Shown in pieces: positions 23,960 through 35,560 of a stretch of DNA of 64,000 bases. The notes under the pieces were generated by a model. That model had not been told where the DNA came from. It saw only the letters and a list, made by a program, of their open reading frames with translations, and did no database searches. The position numbers and the translations under genes are program-made. This DNA comes from Haemonchus contortus (taxonomy: Eukaryota > Nematoda > Chromadorea > Rhabditida > Trichostrongylidae), in assembly GCA_000469685.2 (NCBI GenBank), contig LS997564.1, forward strand, positions 31,816,843-31,880,842, given 5' to 3'. How positions within the stretch are numbered: position 1 is the first letter of the stretch; each line of letters begins with the position of its first letter.

Positions 23960-24655
23960 TCGTTAACTGCTTGCCGCGACTTACGTGCGACCGTCGAGCC
24001 CGCTGGAAAATACCGTGCTCCAATGCTGTACCCCGACGCACCACGCGCAACTGGCCGAACATTCTAGAAGCGCGGGAAAGTTATCGAGCGAGCCGCGCTG
24101 GCACTATTTCATCATTCTTCCCGCCATCGTCGTCCTAAGCGGTCACCTCTCCAGTGGTCGTCAGCCGTGCCGTCTTCAGCCGATGTCAACGACCACGACG
24201 TCTTCAGTCGGAGTCTCTACCATCTCCACGGCGAACCACGGGTAATCATTACATCTTATGCTTTGACTTCAGTTTGCTGACCATTCATTTTGCATTCTCT
24301 TCTTGTTCTCTTTGAATTACTTCTTTTTATACATTTTTTTGCGATGCACAGTAGTATTTTATAATGTGTTTATTGTCATAGAGTCCATAATTATAATAGT
24401 GTCCCTTATGTAAGACGTATTAACGTAGAAGTCTCTATCCTCAGTTTATGACATATATTGCACTCACCTTAAGCGGAGCCGGGAGGGGATTAGGGCCCCA
24501 TAGTTCACCAAGTGGCAGGCCATAGGGCATTCCGGTGGGGCCAACCCTTCCAGAGGGAGTGTGGGTCCATACAATACCCACATTCTGGCGTGACGTTCTG
24601 TCCCCCCGCCGATGCACATCAGCTCCCAGGGACCGGGGTCGCGACATTGCTGTTA
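23960..24655 (-). other. GC-rich insert with exon-like signals on the minus strand
   Basis: Absent from the equivalent spacer before receptor copy 4 (about 35385-35400), so it is an insertion. The minus strand shows an open 60-codon stretch from 24647 to 24468 beginning MSRPRSLGADVHRR and ending at a consensus donor CTTAAG/GTGAGT. It also shows a second open stretch, about 24066-23985, after TTCTAG and ending at a consensus donor CGCAC/GTAAGT. Both are far more GC-rich than the surroundings. I do not recognise the protein. A gene fragment captured by a mobile element or by segmental insertion is the simplest reading. Confidence 0.45.
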
Positions 24656-24784
24656 TTTCGCCGCAGTAGACTATGTAATAAAATATTGTTAATGTTGAGT
24701 TACATATTGCTTATTCACTGCAAATCCTTTTTATTTAATTTGCTTCGTGTAACGATGCATAACACAGTAGCGACTGCGTTCGCT

Positions 24785-24824
24785 TTAACAAAACAACGAC
24801 AAAACAGTGTTTTTGCGACAGTTG
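24785..24824 (+). promoter_or_regulatory. Conserved upstream block of receptor copy 3
   Basis: The block ACAAAACAACGACAAAACAG followed by TGTTTTTGCGACAGTTG lies about 270 nt before the start codon. The acceptor TATTTAG ends at 25055, 19 nt before the ATG, as in copies 1, 4 and 6. Confidence 0.4.
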
Positions 24825-25074
24825 TCGTCCAAATTCATGTCGAGGCATTTGTACTATGACTACAAAGAAGTTGTAAATAAGGCTACAAAACGAAAATCAG
24901 GTATTTCAACTGTTTGATAATGATACTCTTTCGTCATTCTTCATATAGCAGAGTAGTAATAGCGCTAATTTCCATCCACAGCGCTTCTTCGTTTTTGAGC
25001 TTCTTGGCTTTTAAGCTCGGTCTGAAGGGGAAGCTAATGCAATCATTCTATTTAGGTCCTACAGTGGTATCAGT

Positions 25075-28000
25075 ATGCCTCAGGAAATACCGAGCGCCTT
25101 TCAAATCTTCTACATTGTGGTACCAGCAGTCGGTACTGTAGGAAACGCTGCCGTAGTCTATGTGACATTACGATCGAAGTAATCTGGTCTACTTGAAATC
25201 GGATACGACTTGAGATGGATACCCCTGCTCATTCTCCAGCCAAAACAACTCATTGCAGGGCTCTAAGAAGTCCATGTAACATCCTGATTGCCTTATTGTC
25301 TCTTGGTGACGCTGTGCAGCTGTCAAACAATACAATATGTATGCTGTTCTACGCAAAGTTAGTCAGAAATCAGCATTATTCATGCCCTTCTAAAAAATAG
25401 GTATTTTAACTAATGTTCTGTTCTCGTATGAACTATGTGAAAACAAATTTGTCTTGAATAATAACGAAAGGTGTAAAGATATACGAATCAGGCACTTGAA
25501 AGTGCTTTCTCTGCCGCCACTGCCGTAGCAACTGTGCATTTCACCTTACACAATCTTTGAACTTTGAAAGTTTTTCGAAGCTCCGAGTAAGCAGTTTCAC
25601 CTTCCATAGTTGTAAACACAATTCGATTTCCATACCTCCAGTCCAGTCAAGATCATTGAACAGGGCTTCCAAAGCCCTGCAAACAATTTCGGTGAAATCG
25701 TATCTCCTCGTCGTACGCCCTTGTATATTTTTAATTGTCATGAATCGTTGAAGAGCTTTATTTTTGTGGTACAGCCCCTGTGCAGCTCTTCGAGAAGGTC
25801 GACACTTGATCTGCTCATGAGTAGATGAGTAGGTAATCATAAATTATCTCTGAATTATAAGTTCATTTGCCGTAACTCTAGGACCAGTCTATCGGTCATA
25901 TTGTGAGGCAAGGCCAGATCATTCAAAACGTGAAAAGATACCAACATTTAGAGATGGGTATGAACGTCCGTAGATATAATGCGTAGTAGAAATCAAGTGA
26001 AAACAGTGGATTCATTAGATACTGCAAAACCAGTATGGGTAAATTGCTTAAAGCAATACTATTAGTGTTGTATAAGAATAGACTGTGATCGAATTGATCT
26101 CGGGGCTAATAACATCTCACATTTGTGTGTTCTTAATAACTAATAATATATTTTGTGTAATGTGCCTATACACAACGGGGTTTGTGATCGTGTTACCGTG
26201 GATGGAAGGCAAATGTAAGTAAACTTAAATGGCGTGATTTTACAGTGTCTAATGAATCCGCTGTTTTCATTTGACTTCAACTACGCAAAGTGTTTACGAA
26301 CCACATTATCCATCACTGAATGGTGATACTGCATCTTGAATGGATCACTCGAAGTAGGATGACTAGATTACAAAAGGTAGGCGATTGTCAAGACCAGTAT
26401 GACATAAAGTAGATTTCATAATGTAAGAGAATACTGATCATTGCTCAATTTGTACTTTTTTTTTCAGGAAATGCTGCTTTAGTGGCAGGTACTGGCTTAC
26501 TCTGAGAAATATTACAGCTTTATTATCAATCTAGTTTTTGTGTTTCGAAGCTTTTTCCCCTTATTTTGCCTTTTTTCAGTGCCACAAACAACACGATCCG
26601 ACAAGATTTATGTACGTATTTGGAGATGGTTCCTATTTTTTGTTCCTGCATATCTCTAGTGTTCCTGCTCAATATAGCAATAGATAGGTTGCTATCACTG
26701 ATCAGTTTCTAGTAGGTTCTTCATGTTTACCCTATTTAGCAGGTCATCACACTATTGGCAACTTCTTACTTGAAGTTTTGAAATTGTCGTAGGGATCGGA
26801 GGCACCTTTTCTCAAGCTTCCAGAATAACATGACGTGAAAACTTCTGGTTCTCTTGGAATTCAAAACAGTCAAGTTTCCGAAACTTCTAACAAATTGGGG
26901 ACGCTCACGTGATAATCGATTTGGTAGCTCATAGCTCATCTTTCCAAATTTTTGCTTTTTTTCGGGGATTTGGGCCTAGTGTGATAGTTTATCACTGAGC
27001 CTTTTTGGATGACATAGTGATTGTGGTAATCGGACGCTCATTTAATGACTCTTTTTTCAGCTCCCTATTCCGGGTTCATACTTAGCAGTGGCGATCATGA
27101 GCAATTATACTAACTGCAGTTTGAAAAATGCTTCTTTGTACTAACAGTTGAACACCTTTAAATACGAAATATGATAGATTTCCCGTAATGTACATATTTA
27201 GCGGATCGCTCATCGGCAGATATCCGAAACTGTACTTGACGGCTCATATAGCGCCAGCATGTGCAATCGCATTTTCCTTCGACGCGCTGGTCCTGTTTTG
27301 CATCAAATCGAAGGAGTACGTTTTAATACTGCTGGTATTTGACATTAGAAACGATCTGGCAGTGTCTTGGTGGCTCCATGGTGAATGTGGGAAAATGATT
27401 ATTGGCTTGACCAGCTCACAGCAAAAACAAACAGTAAGGGGGACATTGAGTTTGTCCTTGGAAATTTGTACAGCACAGACTGAAGGAAGTACAAGAACTC
27501 AAAAAGTTGCTTGATTGTGCACAGCTATCAGATAAGGATGCACCATAATCATGGTAAAAAATAACCGTTGTGCAGATAGCGAAAATCGATGCGAGATAAA
27601 TCATGCGTACAAACTCTGCATCTTATCAACGAAGCCAACAATATCGTTCAATATAGCCGCTTCTTGTATCAATTGGCGCTCTAAAACCCTTCAGATGGGA
27701 GGCACATTTTTTTGAAAAATTCTGTCCAGACTCCCACGAAAGGGTTCTGAGAGGCAGTACTGTAGTATGTTTCGAAGCGCAGAACTCCCTGTTCAGTCGG
27801 CACTACATTCACTTCTATTATATTACAGGAGAGGACTCGTAGGCCATTCTGAAGCAGAAATAAATCGAACTCTCGGTGTTGATCTTCTTCCATTCGTGAG
27901 CAGGCACTGATGAGAGTCCAAATGGCACCTGTGAAAAAAATCTTCATCTCTTCCACGCTGAACATCTCTTCTTCAATGGACAGTGTGTCGAAGGATGTGC

Positions 28001-31000
28001 AAAAAAGATACATTTGTTTTATTCTCTCTAACGTATTCTTATGAAAAAGCACATGAAGCTTTCGAAACCTGTAGGGATACATTGTATTTGCTCGAGCAAG
28101 ATTATTTTCAATGAAAAAGTAGACAAATCAACTCGGCGGCATTTTTTCTCATCCTTCTGCAAGGTTCCCAATTCACGTCTACCACTCCCCAAGAGATGTC
28201 TCCAGGAAAGGAATTGTAGAGAAAACTATATGAGTTGAGGCTTGTCGTCCACCTGTCCATGCTAAGGGCTTCAACAGACAGCCTTACGAGTCATGGCGAA
28301 ATGACCGGAGAAGTAAAGTACTGGAAAGTAATTCATCGCGATCGCGGAAAGATGGTGCCACCGCTGAGAGGTGGTGAGGATTCACCATTTCCCAGAAATT
28401 TAGAGCTGTAAACCAAATCGAAAGCTGAGGCAATCCGTAAACATCCCGAGAACCTTCAACTGAGGGAATCGCATTTTCGTATAAAGTTGATGCTTGGTGA
28501 CAGGTAAGTTGTCGTCCGATCTGATCCAATTCCTTATCTGGCAATTACAGTCTTCTTACTAGAAGATACCATTTCGCTCTATTCTACTGTCGCTTCGCTG
28601 TGAAATTTTTGTGTTTGAGATGATCATGGCCGCACTTGGTCGTTATAGTGTCAGCTCGGTAGTTATTTAATAAGCCAAATAGTCAAACGCTATCATGCTA
28701 GCTGTACTACCCAATAGTGGGGTAGTTTTAAATGACGCACTATCAAAATCACGGAAAGTCCGATGATACTCATCCAAGTTAACCAACCTTCCCTATGCCT
28801 CAGATGTTAGCTATTCGATACCCTGCAACGTGGATCAACTGGCTTTCATTGGCTGCCAATCGCAAGTCATGTCACAGGCCATAACTCACAAGCGTTCAAC
28901 GTACCCCTACTTGCCTATTTTAGCAAAACGTTTTGACAGCGTTTCAACCTGTTATCCGCTGCCTTAGTAGGAGTCGACTGCAAGCATTGTCGAACTGGAT
29001 CCGAATAGATTATCATGAGGATAATGTGCTTGTTCAAAAACTTTCCGGTGACAAATGGGGACCTCCGCTTTTTGATATGGAACCACAACAAGCATGTGAA
29101 AATAATCATAGCCCAACTTTTCTGTGAGCTAGTTTTTCTGTGAAACAGTACACCTTGCAACAAATTAGGTCCGTTATCGGATTGAGTTCTGTTGCAGGAA
29201 GGTTGTGTGTAATTTGTCATCTGCAATGCAAGATATGAGTAGCGATTTGTTCATGCAAGGGAATCTGTCAATATCTGTGCTGGTTATTATATGTTACGCC
29301 CAATTCCTATTTTTTCTTGGAAAGATCCGTATGAGTGAGTGTTTTCGCTCTTTGAACCATGCAATATGTATATGTAACCTCCAAACGCCTTAATCTTTCT
29401 TTTTCGATGTGGTGGTGAAACACTTACGTTTCCCCTTGAAGGTCCGTAAACGCAAGTAAATAGAACAATTCAAGCGCAAGCATCTGTTAGCGATGAGTTG
29501 AAACTTGGGAACTAGTTTCCATACCTACCTTTAATCTACCTAAACTAGCCTTATACCGACAGCTGGTGCCCATGCCCTACACATATTCCGGTCAATTTTC
29601 TATATTGAATTCTATATTTTTACCCAGTATTCCCTTCTGAACCCGTATGCCGCATGTTACCATGCATGAGTGTCGGCCCATTTCTGGTCGTCCCCTTGAT
29701 TCGGAGGGATTTCTGTATACTCAAACAACGTTACAGATTACTTACTGGATGATTTTTCTTGGTCCTATTCGATAAACAGCATAGAATATTTGATAAATAT
29801 ATCGGCGGATCGTGTCATCATGGTTTGATAGGCACGGCACGCGATAAAGGTAAACTCCGAGATCCCCATTGAGTACGAACTAGTGAGCTAAAGTTTGACA
29901 TATACGGCTCTCGTGTCAGCAGGGGGTACGACAAGGGGAGGGGGGCAGGAGGGCCCAAAAATATAGACGGGCTCCGACGGCGTTGTAAAACTTGCCTATT
30001 GGGGCGCAAATATTGGATTCCCTATTGGCTCTTGGTCCTTAGTAGGAAGCTCCTTTGCATTTCTGGCCCATTATATCCAACTCACAACGAACTGTACAAA
30101 GCGAATCTCCTTCAAACACCCCTTCCATACCATTGGTGTCATAACAGTCTTGTACAACCCTCTAACTTCCATACCTTCGGAAAACCTTATATTTCGTATT
30201 CTGGGGGTTTTCTTTCCTCCTCATCTGCCACCCGATATGTTCTACACTTGAACTTCCTTTTTTCAAAATATCAAACTCAAAATCGGTGCCAACGGTGTCT
30301 TTGTATGAATAAGGAGCTAAATTGAACTCAACCTTCCGCTTTTTACCCCTTCAATGTGAGAAGATAGTGAAGGGTAAGAATCTCGGTCACCTACTGCTGT
30401 CTTGGGTGTGCTTCAGAATACAAGACTAAGGAGGCCAACTTACCGAATTTTCGAGATTTCGCTTCATTGTCGCGCCGATATGCTTGAATTTATAATAGAA
30501 AGTCTTCTCGGCTTGAGTTTATGGCTTCGTGCAAGCGTTGCAGTAGTTTGGTCAAGGAATAACAGAATTATTTTCGGTTCTTATTGCTCTCAGGTGACGA
30601 AGCTACGAAGAGCATCTATCGATCGTTGTTCATAATAAGTTTGACTGTCATATGCGGGATCTTCCTGTCACCTCTATTCCTGATTATTAGTGAGGCGCTA
30701 CGTCTCCATACTGATGAATTGCTCCTCGATGTATTTGCTGGGGCCTTCAGAAATATCTCTTTTTCGATCAATTTCTTTGTCTACTACGTCACCAGGTAAG
30801 TTGAACCTAATGTCACACTCTCATATTTATTAGGTATAACAGAGACTAGTCCCCATGCATCGAATCTCTTGTCTACTTGTGAACAGACTAGTTTTGTAAA
30901 TCAACCCACAAGTTCGCTATCGTTTGCCAGTAACTGGCTTCCTCTAACAGGTAGGAGCATTAGTCAAGCGTCGAACATTGAGCAACTCTCTGTTATTTCC

Positions 31001-31288
31001 TTCAATCCTCCTGGATGTTGTCACATAAAAGCAATTCAAAACCACGTTTTCTCGTTCTGCAAAATTGAGACGACCATCCAATTTCTTTCGACTTCATGAC
31101 ACTAATGAAGAACAGTTTTCAGCAAGCTGTATCGGGAAGAATTCGACAGGTATCTTGGAATTAATTTTTTAAAGAATGTCATTCATCGCTCCTGTCTTCC
31201 TACTGGATCATCCAATATTTCCCCTACTGGCCTTCATCTCACACGCATCCAAAGGCCAACGCGAAGTGTTAGAAGCCCTCATCGCTGA
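25075..31288 (+). CDS. Srsx-class serpentine receptor, copy 3 (intact)
   Basis: Exons: 25075-25178, 25259-25357, 26580-26711, 27202-27315, 29198-29334, 30594-30795, 31123-31288, giving 317 residues with every junction in phase. A membrane chemoreceptor is expected. G23-N24 lie in TM1, D52 in TM2, C79 and C154 are the likely loop disulfide, D103-R104 form the DRLLSL end of TM3, and N255 starts the TM7 NFFVYY. The tail contains SKLYREEFDRYLG and is rich in Ser, Thr and Arg. All donors are GT, although those of exons 1 and 2 (GTAATC, GTTAGT) are not ideal. The ATG follows a splice acceptor by 19 nt. Intron 2 holds an RTE-like reverse transcriptase fossil and intron 4 an antisense reading frame. 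This is one of two copies with no visible defect. Confidence 0.9.
25560..25790 (-). mobile_element. RTE-like reverse transcriptase fossil
   Basis: The minus strand carries ALEALFNDLDWTGGMEI. This fits the conserved stretch of RTE-type non-LTR reverse transcriptases between the QGDxxSP and FADD motifs (ALExxFxxLDWxxxGIxIDG). QGRTTRRYDF upstream is a degraded QGDTISPxLF. The FADD motif is not preserved. It is a short dead fragment in intron 2 of receptor copy 3. Confidence 0.6.
27681..28544 (-). CDS. Unidentified antisense gene candidate nested in intron 4 of copy 3
   Basis: An open frame on the minus strand ends at a good donor (GACTC/GTAAGG at 28288). The next open frame begins at a good acceptor (CCCTACAG, exon from 28068) and runs to a stop at 27681. 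The two join in phase through a Ser codon, giving a stretch that includes LNFWEMVNPHHLS, RKLHVLFHKNTLERI and FDLFLLQNGLRVLSC. I do not recognise the family and see no catalytic motif or signal peptide. Decayed relatives lie in the same intron of copies 4 and 5. The true start is unknown; upstream exons may exist. Confidence 0.4.
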
Positions 31289-31689
31289 AATTGACAAAAC
31301 GATGATGCAATAAATTGTTGTATTTCTTCGTGTCGTTTTGCACTAGCTTAAGTCATTGCCTGCTTTGAAGAGTCCCCCATAAACTTTTCCGAATTCGTGT
31401 GAATTGTTCAACCACGAGATTTCCCATAACTTTTTTTTCGTCTTTCTTCCAGTTCTACACGCAGACAACATAATAACATAATAAGAGTGAAACATCCCCT
31501 CACTATCCGGCGATCAGATAGAAAGCAGAAGCTGCTCGTCATCACTGTCGCCAATGAACATTTTTTAAAAGGCCGAATGCAGGAAAAGATAGTTTTTTTC
31601 CAAAAACCTATTTTGAATCGAAAGGATCGAAACGTAATTTGGGCGATCCCTCACAAAGTTACGATTCCGACGTTTCTCTCTTGGTTTCC

Positions 31690-31860
31690 AGAAAATGACG
31701 GGACCCGGACGGCTACGAAATGTGTCGGGTGTGTGCCTGTTTTTGGCCGAAAGTTTATACTAGTCTCCTGTAGCAGAGCCTTCAAATTTGGTGGAGACAT
31801 TAGAGACATGTCAACTTTTTACGAAAAGAAGGAGAGGCCGGCGCTAGACATGTGATCCAT
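31690..31860 (+). repeat. Dispersed repeat R1, partial copy
   Basis: Shares the segments TTTGGCCGAAAGTT, AGAGCCTTCAAATTTG and a trailing GATCC with the other R1 copies. It is short and diverged, and lies after receptor copy 3. Confidence 0.4.
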
Positions 31861-32024
31861 ATGCCGTAGGGTAAATAAGCAAGGAACAGGTGGCCAGGTA
31901 TGTTTACGGGTTCAGCGTGGGTAGATCTTACTATTGCAAGTGAAAACTGTATCAAGCAACTTAACAATCCCCTAGACTTTTCGGTAATGAGGTTTGTTAG
32001 AGGGTGAATTGGGAAATGACACTA

Positions 32025-33323
32025 AGGGTGGCTACAAAGTATGGTTTGCCAAGTCACACGTCGCTTGCTAACCTGTAAATCCCTGTTTTAGCTGTGCAAT
32101 ATATGCTTTGAATAAAGCATGTCAGTCATGGGCTATAGCCAAATTATTGCGACTGTCGGTAGAAGTACCTCGGAGAAATGCGACCAACTCCTCACCGTGC
32201 CACAATAGCTCATCTCGTGGATGAAGGATGTTCCGCTGCGGAAATTGCAAGAACGCTGCACATTAACGACAAAACGGTCAGAAGAATTGTGGCCCGGAAC
32301 AGGGAGCGTGGACACCATCTATCACTTCCAAAATCAGGGCGTCCAAGAACTGTCAATGTTCCCCGGATTCGGAAGGTGATCAAGAAGAGGATCTCACGCA
32401 ACGATACGGTCAGCATGATCAAAATTGCTTCGGATTTGCATATCTCACGAAGAAGTGTTCAAAACATTGTGAAATGTGAACTAGATTTACACAGTTACCG
32501 CTTCTTCCGAGGCCAGATGCTCAGCGAAGCAGCAAAGAAGAACAGACTGAAAAAATGTCAGAAGCTTCTGGCAGCAGTTCGTGCGGGCCGCCTCTCGGAC
32601 ATCGTGTAGGCAGACGAGAGAATCTTCACGGTCGAGGTCGCGCACAACAGCCAAAACCAGCGGCAGTTGCTACCTCGGGCAGAGAAAAACTCCAGAAAAC
32701 GACGAGTCAAACCCAGGAGCCTGTTCCCGAAGTAGGTGATGGTATGGGCCGGAATAACATCAGAAGGCAATAACACCTCTCGTTTTTGTTGATAAAAACG
32801 TCAAAATCAACTCCGAAACTTACCAGAATGTTATTTTAAGGGATACACTAATGCCATGGGCCCGAGATCACTTTGGAGAACGGAACTTTAACTTGCAACA
32901 GGACTGGGCACCAGCACATGGGTCGAAATCCACGATTCCCTTCTGCCGACATCATTCTCCTGGATTCTGGGATAAATACATGTGGCCATCTAACTCTCAG
33001 ACCTCAATCCAATGGACTACTCCGTTTGGAGCTATTTGCAGCAGAAAGTGTCTTCTTCACCCCACCGCAGTTTGGACAGTCTTAAAGCAGCTCTTTAGAG
33101 GGAATGGCATAAAATTGATGTCGACTACTTGCGGCCCACCGTGGGAGCCTTTACGAAGAGATTGGAAGTTTGTATTCTGGCCAGAGGCGATCATTTTGAA
33201 CAATACCTCGAATAAATGTTCCTTTATCTTAGTCATACCACTCAACGAAAATTCTTGAAGAAATGTATCCTATTTATTTTTTTACATGCGAATAAATACC
33301 GGACCATACTTTTAGCCACCCTG
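32025..33323 (+). mobile_element. Mariner-like transposon with broken transposase
   Basis: Inverted ends AGGGTGGCTACAAAGTATGG and CCATACTTTTAGCCACCCTG each abut TA (32023-32024, 33324-33325), giving a 1.3-kb element. An open frame from 32178 to 32609 gives the two helix-turn-helix DNA-binding units (AAEIARTLHINDKTVRRIV and a second with SRRSVQNIV). After a stop the frame resumes with ADERIFTVE (first catalytic Asp). NLQQDWAPAHGSK (second) and SDLNPMDYSVWSYLQQK (third block) follow in shifted frames. At least three disruptions make it inactive. Its spacer location has a homologous empty copy at 23420. Confidence 0.88.
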
Positions 33324-33559
33324 TATTTCTCGATTCTTCTCGTGATGGGCTTGCCCTGCAACCAGTGGTTTTGAGCATGACCCGCGTCAGTGACCTACAG
33401 ATTGCAAAACATCGGGGGATCGAGCAGTAGTGGGCTGGTTATTCTCCTTCAAAAAAGCTGTACGCAGGACGACTATTGAAGCAAAGCTCCTTCGGCATGA
33501 ATTTTCTAGACTAGGATGCTATTCAAGTTCTTGTAACTTAAGGTCGTGTCAAACTTATA

Positions 33560-35132
33560 CAGGGTGCGCCATAAATATGGTAGCACTTTTCAGACGTTCA
33601 AAATTTCTTGCTTGGAGGGTTTCTCCAAATATACACCTCCCTTATGTTTATGATATACCTTAGACTACATATCTACTTTGGTGTTCTCGATTCGTTAGAT
33701 TTCGAGAAACGGTGGAGCCTCGCAGACATATACCGGAATTTCCGTCTTTGCGTGCATTTAGTGAGTCCCTACCCGGAATCGCTGATCGTTTCAACAATTC
33801 CCACATGACAGTCACTTGAATCGCGTTGCATAGGCAGGTCAGCGACAAACCTAAATACGGTCGTCTTGTCTCACATACAACCCCTTTTCCGAATGCTATT
33901 GCTTGGGAAGAAGTACGCTGCAGAACCTGCCGAAATACGAGAAAAATGAAGGCTGATTCGTTTGTATGATCTGCTCCGATGAGGAAAGTCTACCGACAGT
34001 AGATACAATTTTATCAGATAAAATTCGAAAGCCCTATAGGCTTTTTGACGAGAATTTGCAGAGAAAAAACGAATGCTGTGCTCTACATGCGCGCCGCACA
34101 CTCTTCAACAAACCTTTTTTGACTAAAGGGTGTTCAGCGTGGAAGTTAGGAAGTTCAAACAACTAGTCATGACCCATAGCGACAGTGAAAGACAATTCTG
34201 TACAGCTTTGGCCTGATGTAGTCAGCTTCTTGCGCAATAACAACAACTGAAATCTTGTCCGAATACCCCTCCCATGTTGTTTCCGTCATAGTAATCTCGT
34301 CCAACCCCCATTTTCTCTACTTTTGGAGGCCATATTATTCTCGAAATCGGCGAATTCTCTCGCTTTCTTCACTATTCCCAATCTATACTTCCGCTTTTCA
34401 AATAAAAACGGGTACCTCAAAATTATCGTCAACTGTGCCCGTCAACTGTGGAAGAAATGTTGAGACCCCAACGTATACATATATTTCACATTTCGAGTGC
34501 TGAAACCGATGAGAAGAGTCAGATCGCCTCTCATAGCCATTTTTTCTCTTTCATGACGGTTTTTGCTAGCATCTACCATCAGAGCAATATCGCAAATTTT
34601 GATCGAAAAAAGTACAAAATACAAACCAAAACCCTTTAGAAAGGGTCGTTCTGAAACGATGCAGTTGGGGGTTAAAGATTTCTCCAGGGATACGACTTAA
34701 AAACTACGGCGTACTCACGAATGGGAAATGATAAGAGTGGTGCTGAGGGGCTGGGGGATGGACGACTTTATCACAGCTTCCAATCCTCCTACGAGTTTCT
34801 CGGACCACAATGTGATGGCTGCTGGATATGGTCCATACTGGAGAGAAAAGCCTGCGCTTCATAAAGCATCAATGTTGCTGCTCATAAGGAATAACTGAAA
34901 AAATCCCAGGCTGGATTTTTTCAAAAAAACTCTGCGTGTCGCCGTCGATGAGTAGCCGCAGCATCTTTGAACTATAATTAGTGCAGGAGACGGTTATATA
35001 AGATCAGTGTGTGTTCGTTTTGTAGATGCGACGCATAGTAAATAGCCCACATGAATTCACCATGTATCAATGAGAGCTGCAGTTTCTGTAGCCCTATTCT
35101 TTTGTTACCATATTTATGGCGCGCGCGCCCTG
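33560..35132. mobile_element. TA-flanked terminal-inverted-repeat element, no intact transposase
   Basis: The left end CAGGGTGCGCCATAAATATG and right end CATATTTATGGCGCGCGCGC then CCTG are inverted counterparts. Each abuts TA (33558-33559, 35133-35134). The right end carries a short extra GC expansion. The 1.57-kb body has no recognisable transposase and contains a nested partial TTAA MITE. A Tc1/mariner affiliation is inferred from the TA target and the CAGGGTG-type end. Confidence 0.7.
34220..34438. mobile_element. TTAA MITE, partial nested copy 5
   Basis: This is the reverse complement of the left part of copy 4 (CTCGTCCAACCCCCATTTTC, AAATTATCGTCAACTGTGCC). Only one end is recognisable. 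It is nested inside the 33560-35132 element, so it inserted later. Confidence 0.6.
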
Positions 35133-35520
35133 TAAAGGGGAATAGGAGGGACACTTGCCCCTCAATTCGACTTCAGTGACAGGTTAGCAAACAGAAATAT
35201 TGTCGAAGATAATCCTATTGGAATTTGTGGATGGCCTCTTACTTTGTGAACCCAAAACGTAACATCAATGTTATCACTACCTCCTCTTAACTAATGAGTT
35301 GAATTCCAAGCATAAGCAAGCACTAGTCAGTCGTTTAAAACTATTATGGTATAATGTTAATTTGCCTTGCTGGATTGTCTCTTTTGTGCTGTTATTTAGC
35401 CGTAGTACGCGATGCGAAAGTAATGTTGCGTAATGAACTAGTGTGGTTATGTTACAAATGGGAATCCTTTTGATTTCATTTGTTCCTTATGATGCATAAC
35501 ACAGTAGGGTTTGAAGTCGA

Positions 35521-35560
35521 TGTAATAAACAACACTCAAAGTACTTTTTTGTGACAACTG
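35521..35560 (+). promoter_or_regulatory. Conserved upstream block of receptor copy 4
   Basis: A diverged version of the shared block (AACAACACTCAAAGTACTTT, then TTTGTGACAACTG) lies about 260 nt before the start codon. The acceptor TATTTAG ends at 35785, 19 nt before the ATG. Confidence 0.35.

Noticed and set aside
29826..30000. Possible further MITE copy (GGCACGCGATAAAGGTAAAC)
   Set aside because: Resembles a stretch near 53650 but I could not find the opposite end or a target duplication for either.
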